Shown: positions 46,302 through 55,187 of the stretch, piece by piece
Layout of the letters: every line of letters starts with the position of its first letter
Position numbering within the stretch: position 1 is the stretch's first letter
Source of the DNA: RH-AL1 sp050013235
Lineage (GTDB): Bacteria > Pseudomonadota > Alphaproteobacteria > Rhizobiales > Beijerinckiaceae
DNA: 64,000 nt
NCBI GenBank assembly: GCA_050013235.1
Contig: JBEKFQ010000015.1
Span: forward strand, 1 to 64,000
Direction: 5' to 3'
Made by a program: the position numbers and the translations under genes
Notes under the pieces: model-generated
The model's database searches: none
What the model was told of the DNA's origin: nothing
What the model saw: only the letters and a program-made list of their open reading frames with translations

Positions 46302-47887
46302 GCACTGCTGCGGGTGCACTGCCAAGCACTCCCGCCGATAATGCGCGGGCGAGCACGCGCGACTGGTTGGCGGTGACCGCCGCCATTCTTGGTCCTTTCA
46401 TGGCGCTCCTCGACATTCAGATTACCAATTCCTCGCTTGCGAATATTGAAGGTTCCCTCGGTGCCTCATCCGATGAAGGCAGCTGGATCTCTACTGCTTA
46501 CCTCATGGCCGAGATTCTTGTCATTCCACTCACTGGCTGGCTCGCCTCGGTGATCGGCTTGCGCCGCTATCTCGCGACGAACACGCTTTTGTTCATCGGC
46601 TTCTCGATCGGCTGCGCCTTGTCGACGACCCTCGACCAGATGATCCTCTTTCGCGCTGGCCAGGGCTTCACCGGCGGTGTTCTGATCCCGACGGCCATTG
46701 TCATCGTTCGCACCCGCCTGCCAAAGGCGCAGCAGATGATTGGCGTCTCACTGATTGGGTTCACAGCGACTTTCGCGCCAGCGATTGGGCCAACCGTGGG
46801 CGGCTGGGTCACTGACAATTTCTCCTGGCATTATATTTTCTATATGAACGTTTTGATTGGACCAATCGCAGTCGTGATCCAGCTCGTGGCGCTCGATGCG
46901 GTGCCGGCGCGGTGGGGCGAGCTTCTCAAGGCCGATTGGATCGGCATCGGCTTCATGGCGGTCGGCTTGCCCCTGCTCACCTTTGTGCTTGAAGAGGGGC
47001 AGCGCAAGGATTGGTTCGATTCCCCCACCATCTTGAATGCCGCGATCATTGGTATCATGTGCGTCATTTGCTGCGTTATCCGCGAACTGCTGGCCAAGCG
47101 CCCCTTCATCAATCTGAGAGTCCTGGCAAACCGTTCGGTTGGCAGCGCGTGCTTCCTGATGACCGTGGGCGGTTCCGTCTCCTACGGCGCGATTTACATC
47201 ATCCCGGTTTATTGTGCACAGATCCAGGGCTATAACCCGCAGCAGATCGGCTATGTAGTGATGTGGAGCGGGCTTCCGCAAATCGCGCTCATGCCCGTGA
47301 TGCCACTGCTCATGCGAATCGTAGATACCCGCCTGCTCGTGATCATCGGTACCCTGTTCTACATCGCTAGTTGCTGGATCAATGTCGGTCTGACGCATGA
47401 TGTTGGCATGGGCCAGTTGATCTTGCCTCAGCTCCTGCGGGCGATGGGGCAACCACTCTTCACGATCCCGCTCTCACAGCTTGCGACCGTCGGCCTCGCG
47501 CCGCGGGACACTGCGGATGCTTCCGCCCTTTCGAACATGATGCGTAATCTCGGCGGGTCGATCGGCATTGCCATGCTCTCGACGATTGTCGAGCGTCGTG
47601 AGCACTTCCACTTCTCGATGCTCGCCGAGGCTATCACTGTGAACGCCACTCGCACGCAGGAGCGGCTCTCGACACTCGCGGCGAGCATGCACGCGCACGT
47701 CACCGATCCGGTCGTGGCCAAGGCCCAGGCGCTTGCGCGGCTCGCGGCCCAGGTTCGACAAGAGGCTTATGTGATGGCCTACGCCGACGGCTTCTACCTC
47801 GTCGGCGTTAGCCTGGTGCTCAGCCTCGGCGCCGTCGCAATCCTGCGCAAACCGCAGAAAGCGAGAAGCCCCGTCGAAACTCGCTGA
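46298..47887 (+). CDS. emrB: EmrB/QacA-type multidrug efflux transporter (MFS, DHA2 family)
   Basis: A 529-residue inner-membrane proton antiporter with fourteen predicted helices. The N-terminal motif LDIQITNSSLANIEGSLGAS and the motif-A-like WLASVIGLRRYL are typical of DHA2 members, as is GPTVGGWVTDNFSWHYIFYM (motif C). It should export hydrophobic toxic compounds with the EmrA-like fusion protein and an outer-membrane channel, not encoded here. Its start overlaps the emrA-like stop. If the fusion protein is truly broken, the pump may be uncoupled. Confidence 0.93.
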   Translation: MSTAAGALPSTPADNARASTRDWLAVTAAILGPFMALLDIQITNSSLANIEGSLGASSDEGSWISTAYLMAEILVIPLTGWLASVIGLRRYLATNTLLFIGFSIGCALSTTLDQMILFRAGQGFTGGVLIPTAIVIVRTRLPKAQQMIGVSLIGFTATFAPAIGPTVGGWVTDNFSWHYIFYMNVLIGPIAVVIQLVALDAVPARWGELLKADWIGIGFMAVGLPLLTFVLEEGQRKDWFDSPTILNAAIIGIMCVICCVIRELLAKRPFINLRVLANRSVGSACFLMTVGGSVSYGAIYIIPVYCAQIQGYNPQQIGYVVMWSGLPQIALMPVMPLLMRIVDTRLLVIIGTLFYIASCWINVGLTHDVGMGQLILPQLLRAMGQPLFTIPLSQLATVGLAPRDTADASALSNMMRNLGGSIGIAMLSTIVERREHFHFSMLAEAITVNATRTQERLSTLAASMHAHVTDPVVAKAQALARLAAQVRQEAYVMAYADGFYLVGVSLVLSLGAVAILRKPQKARSPVETR

Positions 47888-48152
47888 GACCTTTTCCGAA
47901 CCACGGCAGACACGGATTCAAACAACTAATGAGACATCCTTGACCTGTGAGGGCGAACGACAGCTTATGGCACAATGCAGTCGTTTAGTGACGTGACGCT
48001 AACCTACCGCTTTCGGCCCATAACCGATGAGCGCCCGCGCAAAATAGCAGCTGCTGTCCGTTTGATTCCAACCACCACGTGCCCTCGTATTTCGAGGCGG
48101 CTTCGCGCCCGGAATGACCAGAATCGGCCGGCATAGCGGCGGCGAAGCCTCC

Positions 48153-48572
48153 TCAACGCGAGGGGATTGCGGAATTTGGCGGAGCATCGTCTGCGCCGGG
48201 CACCTCGAATTTCGGATCGATGCGGTGTGCCGCCTCGAAATGCGTCTTCGCATTGTCGCGCATGCTCTTCCGGCCAGGCCAATCCTCCGGCATTTCGCCC
48301 GCGACGCATGCCGCCACGCTTCCCATCAGCGCCTCGCGTTTGAGATCCGCTGGGCCTTGAAAATCGGCGAAGCGCTTGCCTTCGCCCGTCACGCATCGGG
48401 CCACCGTGCCCTTGAAGGCGGGATCGCGGGCTTCGTCGGGCCAGGAGGCATAGGGGCCCGGCGGCGGGGTCAGAAACCATTTGGACGGCGGCTCGTCCGC
48501 GAGAGGCGCCGCAAAGGCCGGCAGCGCCAAGGCAAACAGCGCCATGAGAGCGAGGATTGGGCGATGAGTCAT
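48153..48572 (-). CDS. Secreted hypothetical protein
   Basis: A 139-residue protein with a Sec signal peptide (ILALMALFALALPAFAAP). The mature part has two cysteines (VARCVTGEG and VAACVAGEMP) likely forming a disulfide. ATG 48572 is chosen because it gives the signal peptide directly; the frame upstream overlaps the end of the ABC-F gene. No family was recognised. Confidence 0.7.
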   Translation of the reverse strand: MTHRPILALMALFALALPAFAAPLADEPPSKWFLTPPPGPYASWPDEARDPAFKGTVARCVTGEGKRFADFQGPADLKREALMGSVAACVAGEMPEDWPGRKSMRDNAKTHFEAAHRIDPKFEVPGADDAPPNSAIPSR

Positions 48573-48586
48573 GCGATCTTCCCGGC

Positions 48587-50398
48587 TCAGCCCTCGGCCG
48601 TCTCGCGCTGCATTTCCAAGTCCAGCCATTGCTCCTCGGCCTCGGCGAGTTCGCCTTCCGTCTTGGTCAGAGCCTCGGTGCGGCGGTTAAATTCGGCGAG
48701 ATTGCGGGCATAGAGGCCGGGGTCTTCCAGCGCCGTTTGTAGCCTGGCCTTGACCACTTCAAGCGCGGCGATCCGGCCCGGCAATGTCTCCAACGCGTGC
48801 TTGTCCCTAAAAGACAATTTCTTCTTCGCCACCGGCGCGGCCTTGACGGGCCCATCGCTCTTCTTTTCGCGCAAAATCTCGACCGCCGCGCGGCCTCTCA
48901 GGCCCTCGCCGCGCTGCGCCACCATGTCGGAATAGCCGCCCGCATAGTCCTGCCAGACGCCATCGCCCTCGGCGACGAGAACGCCGGTCGCCACCCGGTC
49001 CAAAAAGTCGCGGTCATGGCTCACCAGCAAGAGCGTGCCGGGATAATCGGTCAGCATTTCCTGCAACAGGTCGAGCGTCTCGAGGTCGAGATCATTGGTC
49101 GGCTCGTCGAGCACCAGCAGGTTGGAGGGTTGCGCCAAGGCGCGCGCGAGCATCAGCCGGCCGCGCTCGCCGCCCGACAACCGGCCGATCGGCGTCCGCG
49201 CCTGTTCCGGCCCGAACAAAAAGTCCTTCATATAGCCGATGACGTGCTTGCGCTCGCCATTGACCTCGACGAAATCGCTGCCGCCGCCGGTCAGGGCGTC
49301 CTTCAGCGTCGTCGTGGGCTCCAGGCTCGCGCGCTTCTGGTCGAGCGTCGCCATTTGGAGATTGGCGCCGAGCTTCACCGTGCCGCTATCGGGCTCGATC
49401 ACGCCGGTCAGCAGCGAGATCAGTGTCGTCTTGCCCGCGCCATTGGCGCCGATCAGGCCGAACCGGTCGCCGCGCAGCACGCGGGTCGAAAAATCCGCGA
49501 CGATGACGCGCTCGCCATACGACTTGTAGACGTGCTTGGCCTCGATCACGAGCTTGCCCGAGACCGCGCCTTCGCTCGCCACCAGCCGGACGTCGCCCGT
49601 CGATTTACGATATTCGCGCCGGTCCGTGCGCAGGCCTTGCAGCCGGGCGAGACGGTTCTGGTTGCGCTTGCGCCGCGCGGTCACGCCATAGCGCAGCCAA
49701 TGCTCTTCATTGACGATCTGCCGGTCGAGCTTGTGCTGCTGGCGCTCTTCTTCCTCGAGCTGGAGATCGCGCCAGGCTTCGAATTCGCCAAAGCCCCTGC
49801 CGAAATTCTTGGTCACGCCCCGGTCGATCCAGACCGTCTGACGCGAAAGATTGGTGAGAAAGCGCCGGTCATGGCTGATGATGACCATCGCCGAGCGCAG
49901 AGTCTTGAGTTCCGCCTCCAGCCATTCGATGGCGGGCAGATCGAGATGGTTGGTCGGCTCGTCGAGCAGCAAAATATCGGGTTGGGGCGCCAGAACCCGC
50001 GCAAGCGCCGCGCGGCGCGCCTCGCCCCCCGAGAGTGTTGCCGGGTCTTCCTCGCCGGTCAGGCCGAGTTCGTTGAGCAGGCTGATCGCGCGATAGGGAT
50101 CGTCGAGCGGCCCGAGACCTTCCTCGGCATAGGCCAGCGTCGTCGCATAGCCGGAAAGATCGGGCTCCTGCGGCAGGTAGCGCAAGCTGACCTGGGGTTT
50201 GAGGAATCGCGTGCCGCTGTCGAACTCGATCTCGCCCGCCGCGATCTTCAGAAGCGTCGATTTGCCCGAGCCATTGCGCCCGACAAGGCAGATCCGGTCG
50301 CCTTGGCTCACCGAGAGATCGGCGCCTGCCAGGAGCTGGGTGCTGCCGCCGAGCGTCAGACCGATATTTTGAAGCGTAAGAAGCGGAGGAGGAGCCAT
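48587..50398 (-). CDS. uup: ABC-F family ATPase (Uup-like)
   Basis: A 603-residue soluble protein with two ABC domains and no membrane helices. Walker A motifs are GRNGSGKST and GANGAGKTT; the signatures are LSGGEARRAAL and LSGGERGRLML; Walker B ends LLLDEPTNHLD and LVLDEPTNDLD. The C-terminal arm (from about 520) is a Lys/Glu-rich coiled coil as in Uup, which acts on ribosomes or DNA structures. ATG 50398 follows GGAGGAGG-type purines. Confidence 0.93.
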   Translation of the reverse strand: MAPPPLLTLQNIGLTLGGSTQLLAGADLSVSQGDRICLVGRNGSGKSTLLKIAAGEIEFDSGTRFLKPQVSLRYLPQEPDLSGYATTLAYAEEGLGPLDDPYRAISLLNELGLTGEEDPATLSGGEARRAALARVLAPQPDILLLDEPTNHLDLPAIEWLEAELKTLRSAMVIISHDRRFLTNLSRQTVWIDRGVTKNFGRGFGEFEAWRDLQLEEEERQQHKLDRQIVNEEHWLRYGVTARRKRNQNRLARLQGLRTDRREYRKSTGDVRLVASEGAVSGKLVIEAKHVYKSYGERVIVADFSTRVLRGDRFGLIGANGAGKTTLISLLTGVIEPDSGTVKLGANLQMATLDQKRASLEPTTTLKDALTGGGSDFVEVNGERKHVIGYMKDFLFGPEQARTPIGRLSGGERGRLMLARALAQPSNLLVLDEPTNDLDLETLDLLQEMLTDYPGTLLLVSHDRDFLDRVATGVLVAEGDGVWQDYAGGYSDMVAQRGEGLRGRAAVEILREKKSDGPVKAAPVAKKKLSFRDKHALETLPGRIAALEVVKARLQTALEDPGLYARNLAEFNRRTEALTKTEGELAEAEEQWLDLEMQRETAEG

Positions 50399-50619
50399 GT
50401 TGCCGATCTGGTGCCGCGCTTGGCCATTGCAAGGCGGGTCAGCGGCAGTTCTTAAGGGGGATTGGCGCCAAGGGGAACCCCGCAACGCCACGCGGAGATC
50501 ACATGCCGCCTAAATTATTGAAATGACTGCGATCTGTTCGGGATGGGACTGCCTGTGCCCCCTCTACCATGATTCGCATGATGTCCTCCCCCGCGTCGCG
50601 GAGGAGGATCGAGCTCTGG

Positions 50620-51930
50620 CTAGAGCATCGGCCGGCCGATGCTGGTGTAGCGCAAGCCATGACTGGTGGCTTCCTCCGGCAAATAGATATTGCGGAGATC
50701 GATCAAGACGGGATCGGCGAGAAGGCTCTTGATGCGGCGCAGATCGAGGGCGCGGAACTCGTCCCATTCCGTCACGATCGCCACGGCATGGGCGCCCTCG
50801 ACGCAATCATAGGCATTTCCGGCGAAGGTCATGCCGGGCAGCAGGGGTCTCGCCAACTCCATCCCCTCGGGATCGTAGCCGCGCACCGCGGCACCGGCAT
50901 CTTGCAGGGCGGTGACGATGGCAAGCGCGGGCGCCTCGCGCATGTCGTCGGTATTTGGCTTGAAGGTCAGGCCGAGGATGGCGATGGTCTTGCCCCGCAC
51001 CGAGCCGCCGCAAGCCGCGATGATCTTGCGGCCCATGGCGCGCTTGCGCTGATCATTGACGCCGACGACCGTCTCGACGATGCGCAGCGGCGCTTCGTAA
51101 TCCTGGCCGGTCTTGACCAAAGCCAGCGTGTCCTTGGGAAAGCAAGAGCCGCCGTAGCCTGGTCCCGCATGCAGAAATTTCGATCCGATCCGCTTGTCGA
51201 GTCCGATGCCGCGCGCGACCTCCTGCACATTGGCGCCGGTGGCGTCGCAGAGATCGGCGATTTCGTTGATGAAGGTGATCTTGACCGCGAGAAACGCGTT
51301 GGCGGCATATTTGATCAATTCGGATGTCCGGCGGCCGACATAGACAATCGGCAGGCTGTTCAGCGACAGCGGCCGGTAGATGGCGGCCATCACCGCCTTG
51401 GCCCGCTCGCTCTCGGCGCCGACCACGACCCGGTCCGGCCGCTTGAAATCCTCGATCGCCGCGCCTTCGCGCAAAAATTCCGGATTGGAGACGACGTCGA
51501 TCTCCAGGTCCGGCCGGACCTCCTTGATGATCCGCTCGACCTCGTCGCCGGTTCCCACCGGGACGGTGGATTTGGTGACGACGATCAAGGGCCCGGTGGC
51601 CGCGCGCGCGACTTCCGCCGCCGCCGCATAGACATAAGAGAGATCCGCATGCCCATCGCCATGCCGCGAGGGCGTCCCCACCGCGATGAACACGGCCTCG
51701 GCATCGGCGACGGCAGCCTTTAGATCGGTCGAGAAGCTCAGGCGCTCCTCGCGCACGTTGCGGTCCACGAGATCCTTCAATCCGGGCTCGTAGATCGGCA
51801 TGATGCCGTCCCGGAGGGCCGCGATCTTGGATTCGTCGAGGTCGACACAAACGACGGTATGACCGAAATCCGAAAAACAGGCGCCGGACACGAGTCCGAC
51901 GTAACCGCTGCCAATCATCGCTATGCGCAA
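50620..51930 (-). CDS. ugd: UDP-glucose 6-dehydrogenase
   Basis: A 436-residue enzyme that oxidises UDP-glucose to UDP-glucuronate with two NAD. GSGYVGLVSGACFSDFGH is the NAD site, GTPSRHGDGHADLSY and FLREGAAIEDFKRPDRVVVG are conserved blocks, and the catalytic cysteine is in GYGGSCFPKDTLAL. The product feeds capsule, exopolysaccharide or lipid glycosylation; no other polysaccharide genes adjoin, but a sulfotransferase lies 600 bases away. Confidence 0.95.
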   Translation of the reverse strand: MRIAMIGSGYVGLVSGACFSDFGHTVVCVDLDESKIAALRDGIMPIYEPGLKDLVDRNVREERLSFSTDLKAAVADAEAVFIAVGTPSRHGDGHADLSYVYAAAAEVARAATGPLIVVTKSTVPVGTGDEVERIIKEVRPDLEIDVVSNPEFLREGAAIEDFKRPDRVVVGAESERAKAVMAAIYRPLSLNSLPIVYVGRRTSELIKYAANAFLAVKITFINEIADLCDATGANVQEVARGIGLDKRIGSKFLHAGPGYGGSCFPKDTLALVKTGQDYEAPLRIVETVVGVNDQRKRAMGRKIIAACGGSVRGKTIAILGLTFKPNTDDMREAPALAIVTALQDAGAAVRGYDPEGMELARPLLPGMTFAGNAYDCVEGAHAVAIVTEWDEFRALDLRRIKSLLADPVLIDLRNIYLPEEATSHGLRYTSIGRPML

Positions 51931-52533
51931 GCGTCTCTCCCCCGTGGTTCAGGCGCGGCGCGCCTCGTCGGGGCCCCTTCTAGCGGAGTTCTCCCTGGGG
52001 ATAAAGCCGGGTTCCAAAGCGCATGGGCCGGCCTTCCCGGACAGCCTGCGCGAAGCGGGTAAGAGCCTCGAAACAATAGGGTCTTAGAGAAAGTCCCGAA
52101 AAGTTGCGGACTTTTCCGGTCGAGGACACGCTCCAACTTCTTAAAAAGAGAGCGCGCTCCGCATGGGGGGAATTACAAAAGCGATAGCTGTTTGAAGCGC
52201 TCCGCCAAAAAGACCCCGACGCAAAACGGCCCAGACGCAAAAAGGCCCAGCGAAGCCGCGCGCGCAGCTAGCCAGGCCTTTTACCCCTCGGTCCCGCCGA
52301 CGCCGGATGCTTTTTCCCCCGAAGAAGCACCAACAGCCGCCAGAACCGGAATCTTCATAGCAAGGCGCCGCTGACGAGTCTGTGTCGTACGGGGCACAGC
52401 ATGATGGAACTGTCATAATCGAGACCGCGTTCCGCTTTGACGGAATCGCCAAAGCGACGGGAATTTGTTCTCTTATCAAGGAGTTAGCGCATGTCCTCGA
52501 CCGGAAAGGTCCGCAACTTTTTCGGAACGCGCT
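51931..52533. other. Repeat-rich gene-free region upstream of ugd
   Basis: About 600 bases holding two copies of the palindromic repeat (52085-52203 and 52421-52536) in opposite orientation. A short frame 52192-52374 encodes a Lys/Pro/Ala-rich stretch with no recognised domain. The region between a well-conserved gene and a low-GC sulfotransferase may be an insertion point. Confidence 0.55.
52085..52203. repeat. RIME-like palindromic repeat (diverged copy)
   Basis: TTAGAGAAAGTCCCG, AAAAGTtgcggACTTTTC and GAGGACACGCTCCAACTTCTTAAAAAGAGAGCGCGCTCCGC match the element at 10386 in the first half. The second palindrome is degraded. Confidence 0.75.
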
Positions 52534-52536
52534 CTA
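52421..52536. repeat. RIME-like palindromic repeat ending at the sulfotransferase stop
   Basis: Reverse copy: GACCGCGTTCCGCTTTGACGGAATCGCCAAAGCG palindrome, TGTTCTCTTATCAAGGAGTTAGCGCATGTCCTCGA and AAGGTCCGCAACTTTTTC, ending GAACGCGCTCTA. The terminal CTA is the reverse-strand TAG stop of the sulfotransferase gene. Confidence 0.85.
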
Positions 52537-53259
52537 AGCCGCGGGCATGTCTCCATGGTAGGAAAGCACTTCGGGATAGAAGCGCGTCAATAAATCCGTG
52601 AAATTCTCCTGAACGTATTTCACGATCGGCAGCGGCACGTGCTTTTTCCATTCCTCGGGATCGCCGCTGCGGTAATGGGACTGGTCGTTCACCTCGCCGG
52701 GCGGACGCCCGCCGGAAAAGGCCTCGAAGGTGTAGCGCCAATCCGGCGGAAGGTGGGGCCGCGACAGGGGAAGCATGTCCTTGACCCAATGGGACGGCTG
52801 GAGGACAAAATCCTCGACGCGGATCGTCTTGAACCGCTCGTCCCCATAATCCCAATTGCGGAGCGCGAAGAGCGGCCCGGACGTGCCGGGACCGATGCCG
52901 GATCGTTCCAGGAACGTCAGGGTGAGATACAGCCCCTCGTGAAAGCTGGCGCTTTTCAACACGCGGCGTTGCTTTGTCAGCTCGCTCCAACCGGTATCGG
53001 GATGGGTGTTTAAATGGGAGAAATACGAAGAGACAATAATGTTGAGCGGGTTTCTGACGAAATGGATGCCCCAAAGTTCTTGATCGACGGCGAGGCGGTA
53101 ATCGGAATTCCCGAAGAACGTGAGATGCGCGGGGGTTTTTTTGACATTCTCTGTTTTGTCGTCTTGCGCGAAATCGAGATAATTCAACTCGGAGATTTCG
53201 TGTAAGTATTTAATAGCCCATCGCGAGGCGCATTTATGATGCGAATGGAAATAGATCAT
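52534..53259 (-). CDS. P-loop sulfotransferase domain protein
   Basis: A 241-residue protein without signal peptide. The PAPS 5'-phosphosulfate-binding loop is HSHHKCASRW (about 5-14) and the 3'-phosphate motif is HFVRNPLNIIVSSYFSH (about 66-82), followed by the typical YRSGDPEEWKKH near the C-terminus. It should transfer sulfate from PAPS to a carbohydrate or lipid acceptor, unknown. The N-terminal half and upstream DNA are AT-richer than neighbours, suggesting transfer. Its TAG stop is the end of a palindromic repeat. Confidence 0.8.
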   Translation of the reverse strand: MIYFHSHHKCASRWAIKYLHEISELNYLDFAQDDKTENVKKTPAHLTFFGNSDYRLAVDQELWGIHFVRNPLNIIVSSYFSHLNTHPDTGWSELTKQRRVLKSASFHEGLYLTLTFLERSGIGPGTSGPLFALRNWDYGDERFKTIRVEDFVLQPSHWVKDMLPLSRPHLPPDWRYTFEAFSGGRPPGEVNDQSHYRSGDPEEWKKHVPLPIVKYVQENFTDLLTRFYPEVLSYHGDMPAA

Positions 53260-53405
53260 CGGAACAACCGGCTTGCGGAGATATGACAGCGAAGCTACAT
53301 AATTTGTTCATTCATTAAAGCGCGATCCGTGGCGAGCGGCGTCAATTAAACGTGATGAGGCAAGAGTCCGCGGCCTGACGCCGACCGGCCGCGACAGGCT
53401 TCACT

Positions 53406-54608
53406 CTACCGTAACGAGGCGCAAAAGCGCTGGATCAAGCCGCAGGCTTCTTCGAGCACGGGCGTCGCCGTTGCGTAAGAGAGCCGGAAATTAGGGCCCT
53501 GGCCAAAGGCCGTGCCTTGCACCACGGCCACGCCTTCCGTCTCCAACAGCGCGTCGACGAAATCGGCGTCGGTCTCGATCAGCTTGCCCTGCGGCGTTTG
53601 GCGTCCCAGCGCCTCCTTGACCGAGGGAAAGACGTAAAACGCGCCTTCCGGCGTGGGGCATTGCAGATATTTCGCCTGGTTGAGCATGGACACCACGAGG
53701 TCGCGGCGGCCTTCGAAGACTTTGCGGCTTTCCCCGATGAAGGCTTGGGTGCCGTTCAAGGCTTCGACGGCGGCCCATTGCGCGATCGAGCAAGCGCCCG
53801 AGGTCTGCTGCCCCTGCAACGTGTCCATGGCTTTGATCAAGCCCGTGGGACCGGCGGCATAACCGATGCGCCAGCCGGTCATGGCATAGCTTTTCGAGAC
53901 GCCGTTGATCGTCAAGGTCCGGTCGAGCAACGCCGGCTCGACTTGCGCCGGCGTCGTGAATTCGAAATCGCCGTAGACGAGATGCTCGTAAATATCGTCG
54001 GTCATCACCCAGACGTGGGGATGGCGCACGAGCACATCGGTCAGCGCCTTCAATTCGGCGCGGGTATAAGCGGCGCCAGAGGGATTCGACGGCGAGTTCA
54101 GAAGCAGCCATTTGGTTTTTGGCGTGATCGCTTGGTCGAGAGCTTCGGCCGTCAGCTTGAACCCATTTTTGTCCGATGTCGGCACGCGGACGGTTTCGCC
54201 GCCCGCGATCGCGACCAAATCGGGATAGCTGACCCAATAGGGCGCGGGCACGATGACTTCGTCGCCGGGATTGATCGTCGCGAGAAAGGCGTTGAACAGA
54301 ATATGCTTGGCGCCGGTGCCGACGATGACCTGGCCAACGCTGTAATTCAGCCCGTTCTCGCGCTTGAATTTTTCGACGATCGCTTCCTTCAGCGGCGCGA
54401 TGCCGGACACGGGGGTATATTTGGTTTCGCCCCGCTCGATGGCGGCAATGGCGGCCTGTTTGATATTTTCCGGCGTGTCGAAATCGGGCTCGCCGACGGT
54501 CAGCGAGATGATGGTGCGCCCGGCCGCCCGCAAATCCCGCGCCTTTTGCGTCGCGGCAATGGTCGCGGAGGGTTTGATTCGCGACAGAGCGGTGGACAGG
54601 AATGGCAT
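53406..54608 (-). CDS. aatA: Aspartate aminotransferase (class I, AatA-like)
   Basis: A 400-residue PLP enzyme interconverting aspartate and oxaloacetate. VGEPDFDTPENIKQAAI (about 38-54) and LNSPSNPSGAAYTRAEL are family blocks; the PLP lysine is in TINGVSKSYAMTGWRIGYAA. ATG 54608 follows AAGGAGCC at normal spacing and is preferred to the open upstream extension. It is monocistronic, near no other amino acid gene. Confidence 0.95.
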   Translation of the reverse strand: MPFLSTALSRIKPSATIAATQKARDLRAAGRTIISLTVGEPDFDTPENIKQAAIAAIERGETKYTPVSGIAPLKEAIVEKFKRENGLNYSVGQVIVGTGAKHILFNAFLATINPGDEVIVPAPYWVSYPDLVAIAGGETVRVPTSDKNGFKLTAEALDQAITPKTKWLLLNSPSNPSGAAYTRAELKALTDVLVRHPHVWVMTDDIYEHLVYGDFEFTTPAQVEPALLDRTLTINGVSKSYAMTGWRIGYAAGPTGLIKAMDTLQGQQTSGACSIAQWAAVEALNGTQAFIGESRKVFEGRRDLVVSMLNQAKYLQCPTPEGAFYVFPSVKEALGRQTPQGKLIETDADFVDALLETEGVAVVQGTAFGQGPNFRLSYATATPVLEEACGLIQRFCASLR

Positions 54609-54987
54609 GGCAGGCTCCTTGGGCGCCGTAGCGGATTTAGCGGCGCGGACCATAGGTTCGCATGCGCCGCCGGGCAACCCTAATCGCCGGCCGGCCAAGA
54701 GGTTGAATCGCGGGGGCGTATTTCACGCAAAAGTTGTCCGGCAAGATAAACTCGTCCGGCGCGAAAGAAACGATTCATTTACCCTATGGAGTCAAACCAT
54801 GTCTCGGAGCCCGGCCGCGGCAAATGGGCTAACCGGTTGGAAAACATCCAGGAATAGTCACGGTTCGCTCAGACTTTCAGCATGATGCCCAATGACTGGA
54901 CTCTAATTTTCAATGATTTCGGGTTAGGAAGAGACATGCGCGTCCCAACGCGTTGGCCTGGCTTTGCCGGGCCCTTCTCCCGAGACT

Positions 54988-55026
54988 TGCTCGCCTTTGG
55001 ATCGCTCCAAGGCGAGCCTTTTTTCG
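54988..55026 (+). terminator. Rho-independent terminator on the plus strand with no assigned gene
   Basis: GCTCGCCT and AGGCGAGC (8 bp), with TGGA/TCCA continuing the stem, followed by CTTTTTTC. The poly-T follows only on the plus strand, so it should end a plus-strand transcript. The neighbouring coding genes, on both sides, are on the minus strand, so a small RNA or short gene in about 54700-54990 is implied. Confidence 0.7.
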
Positions 55027-55187
55027 CCGGGAGCCCGCGCCGAATCGCCCGCGCGGCATGTTCGAGGCCGTTTCAAACAACCGGCAAGATTCTTCCAACA
55101 ACCGTCAAGATTCCAACAACCGGCAAGAGATAGCGGACGGCTGGATCACCTCCCGCCGCCGCTCTCATGCTCGTGCCGAGGCTCGCG

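Noticed and set aside
48797..50455. 552-residue open frame antisense to the ABC-F gene
   Set aside because: Both ABC cassettes are on the minus strand; the antisense frame lacks any motif.
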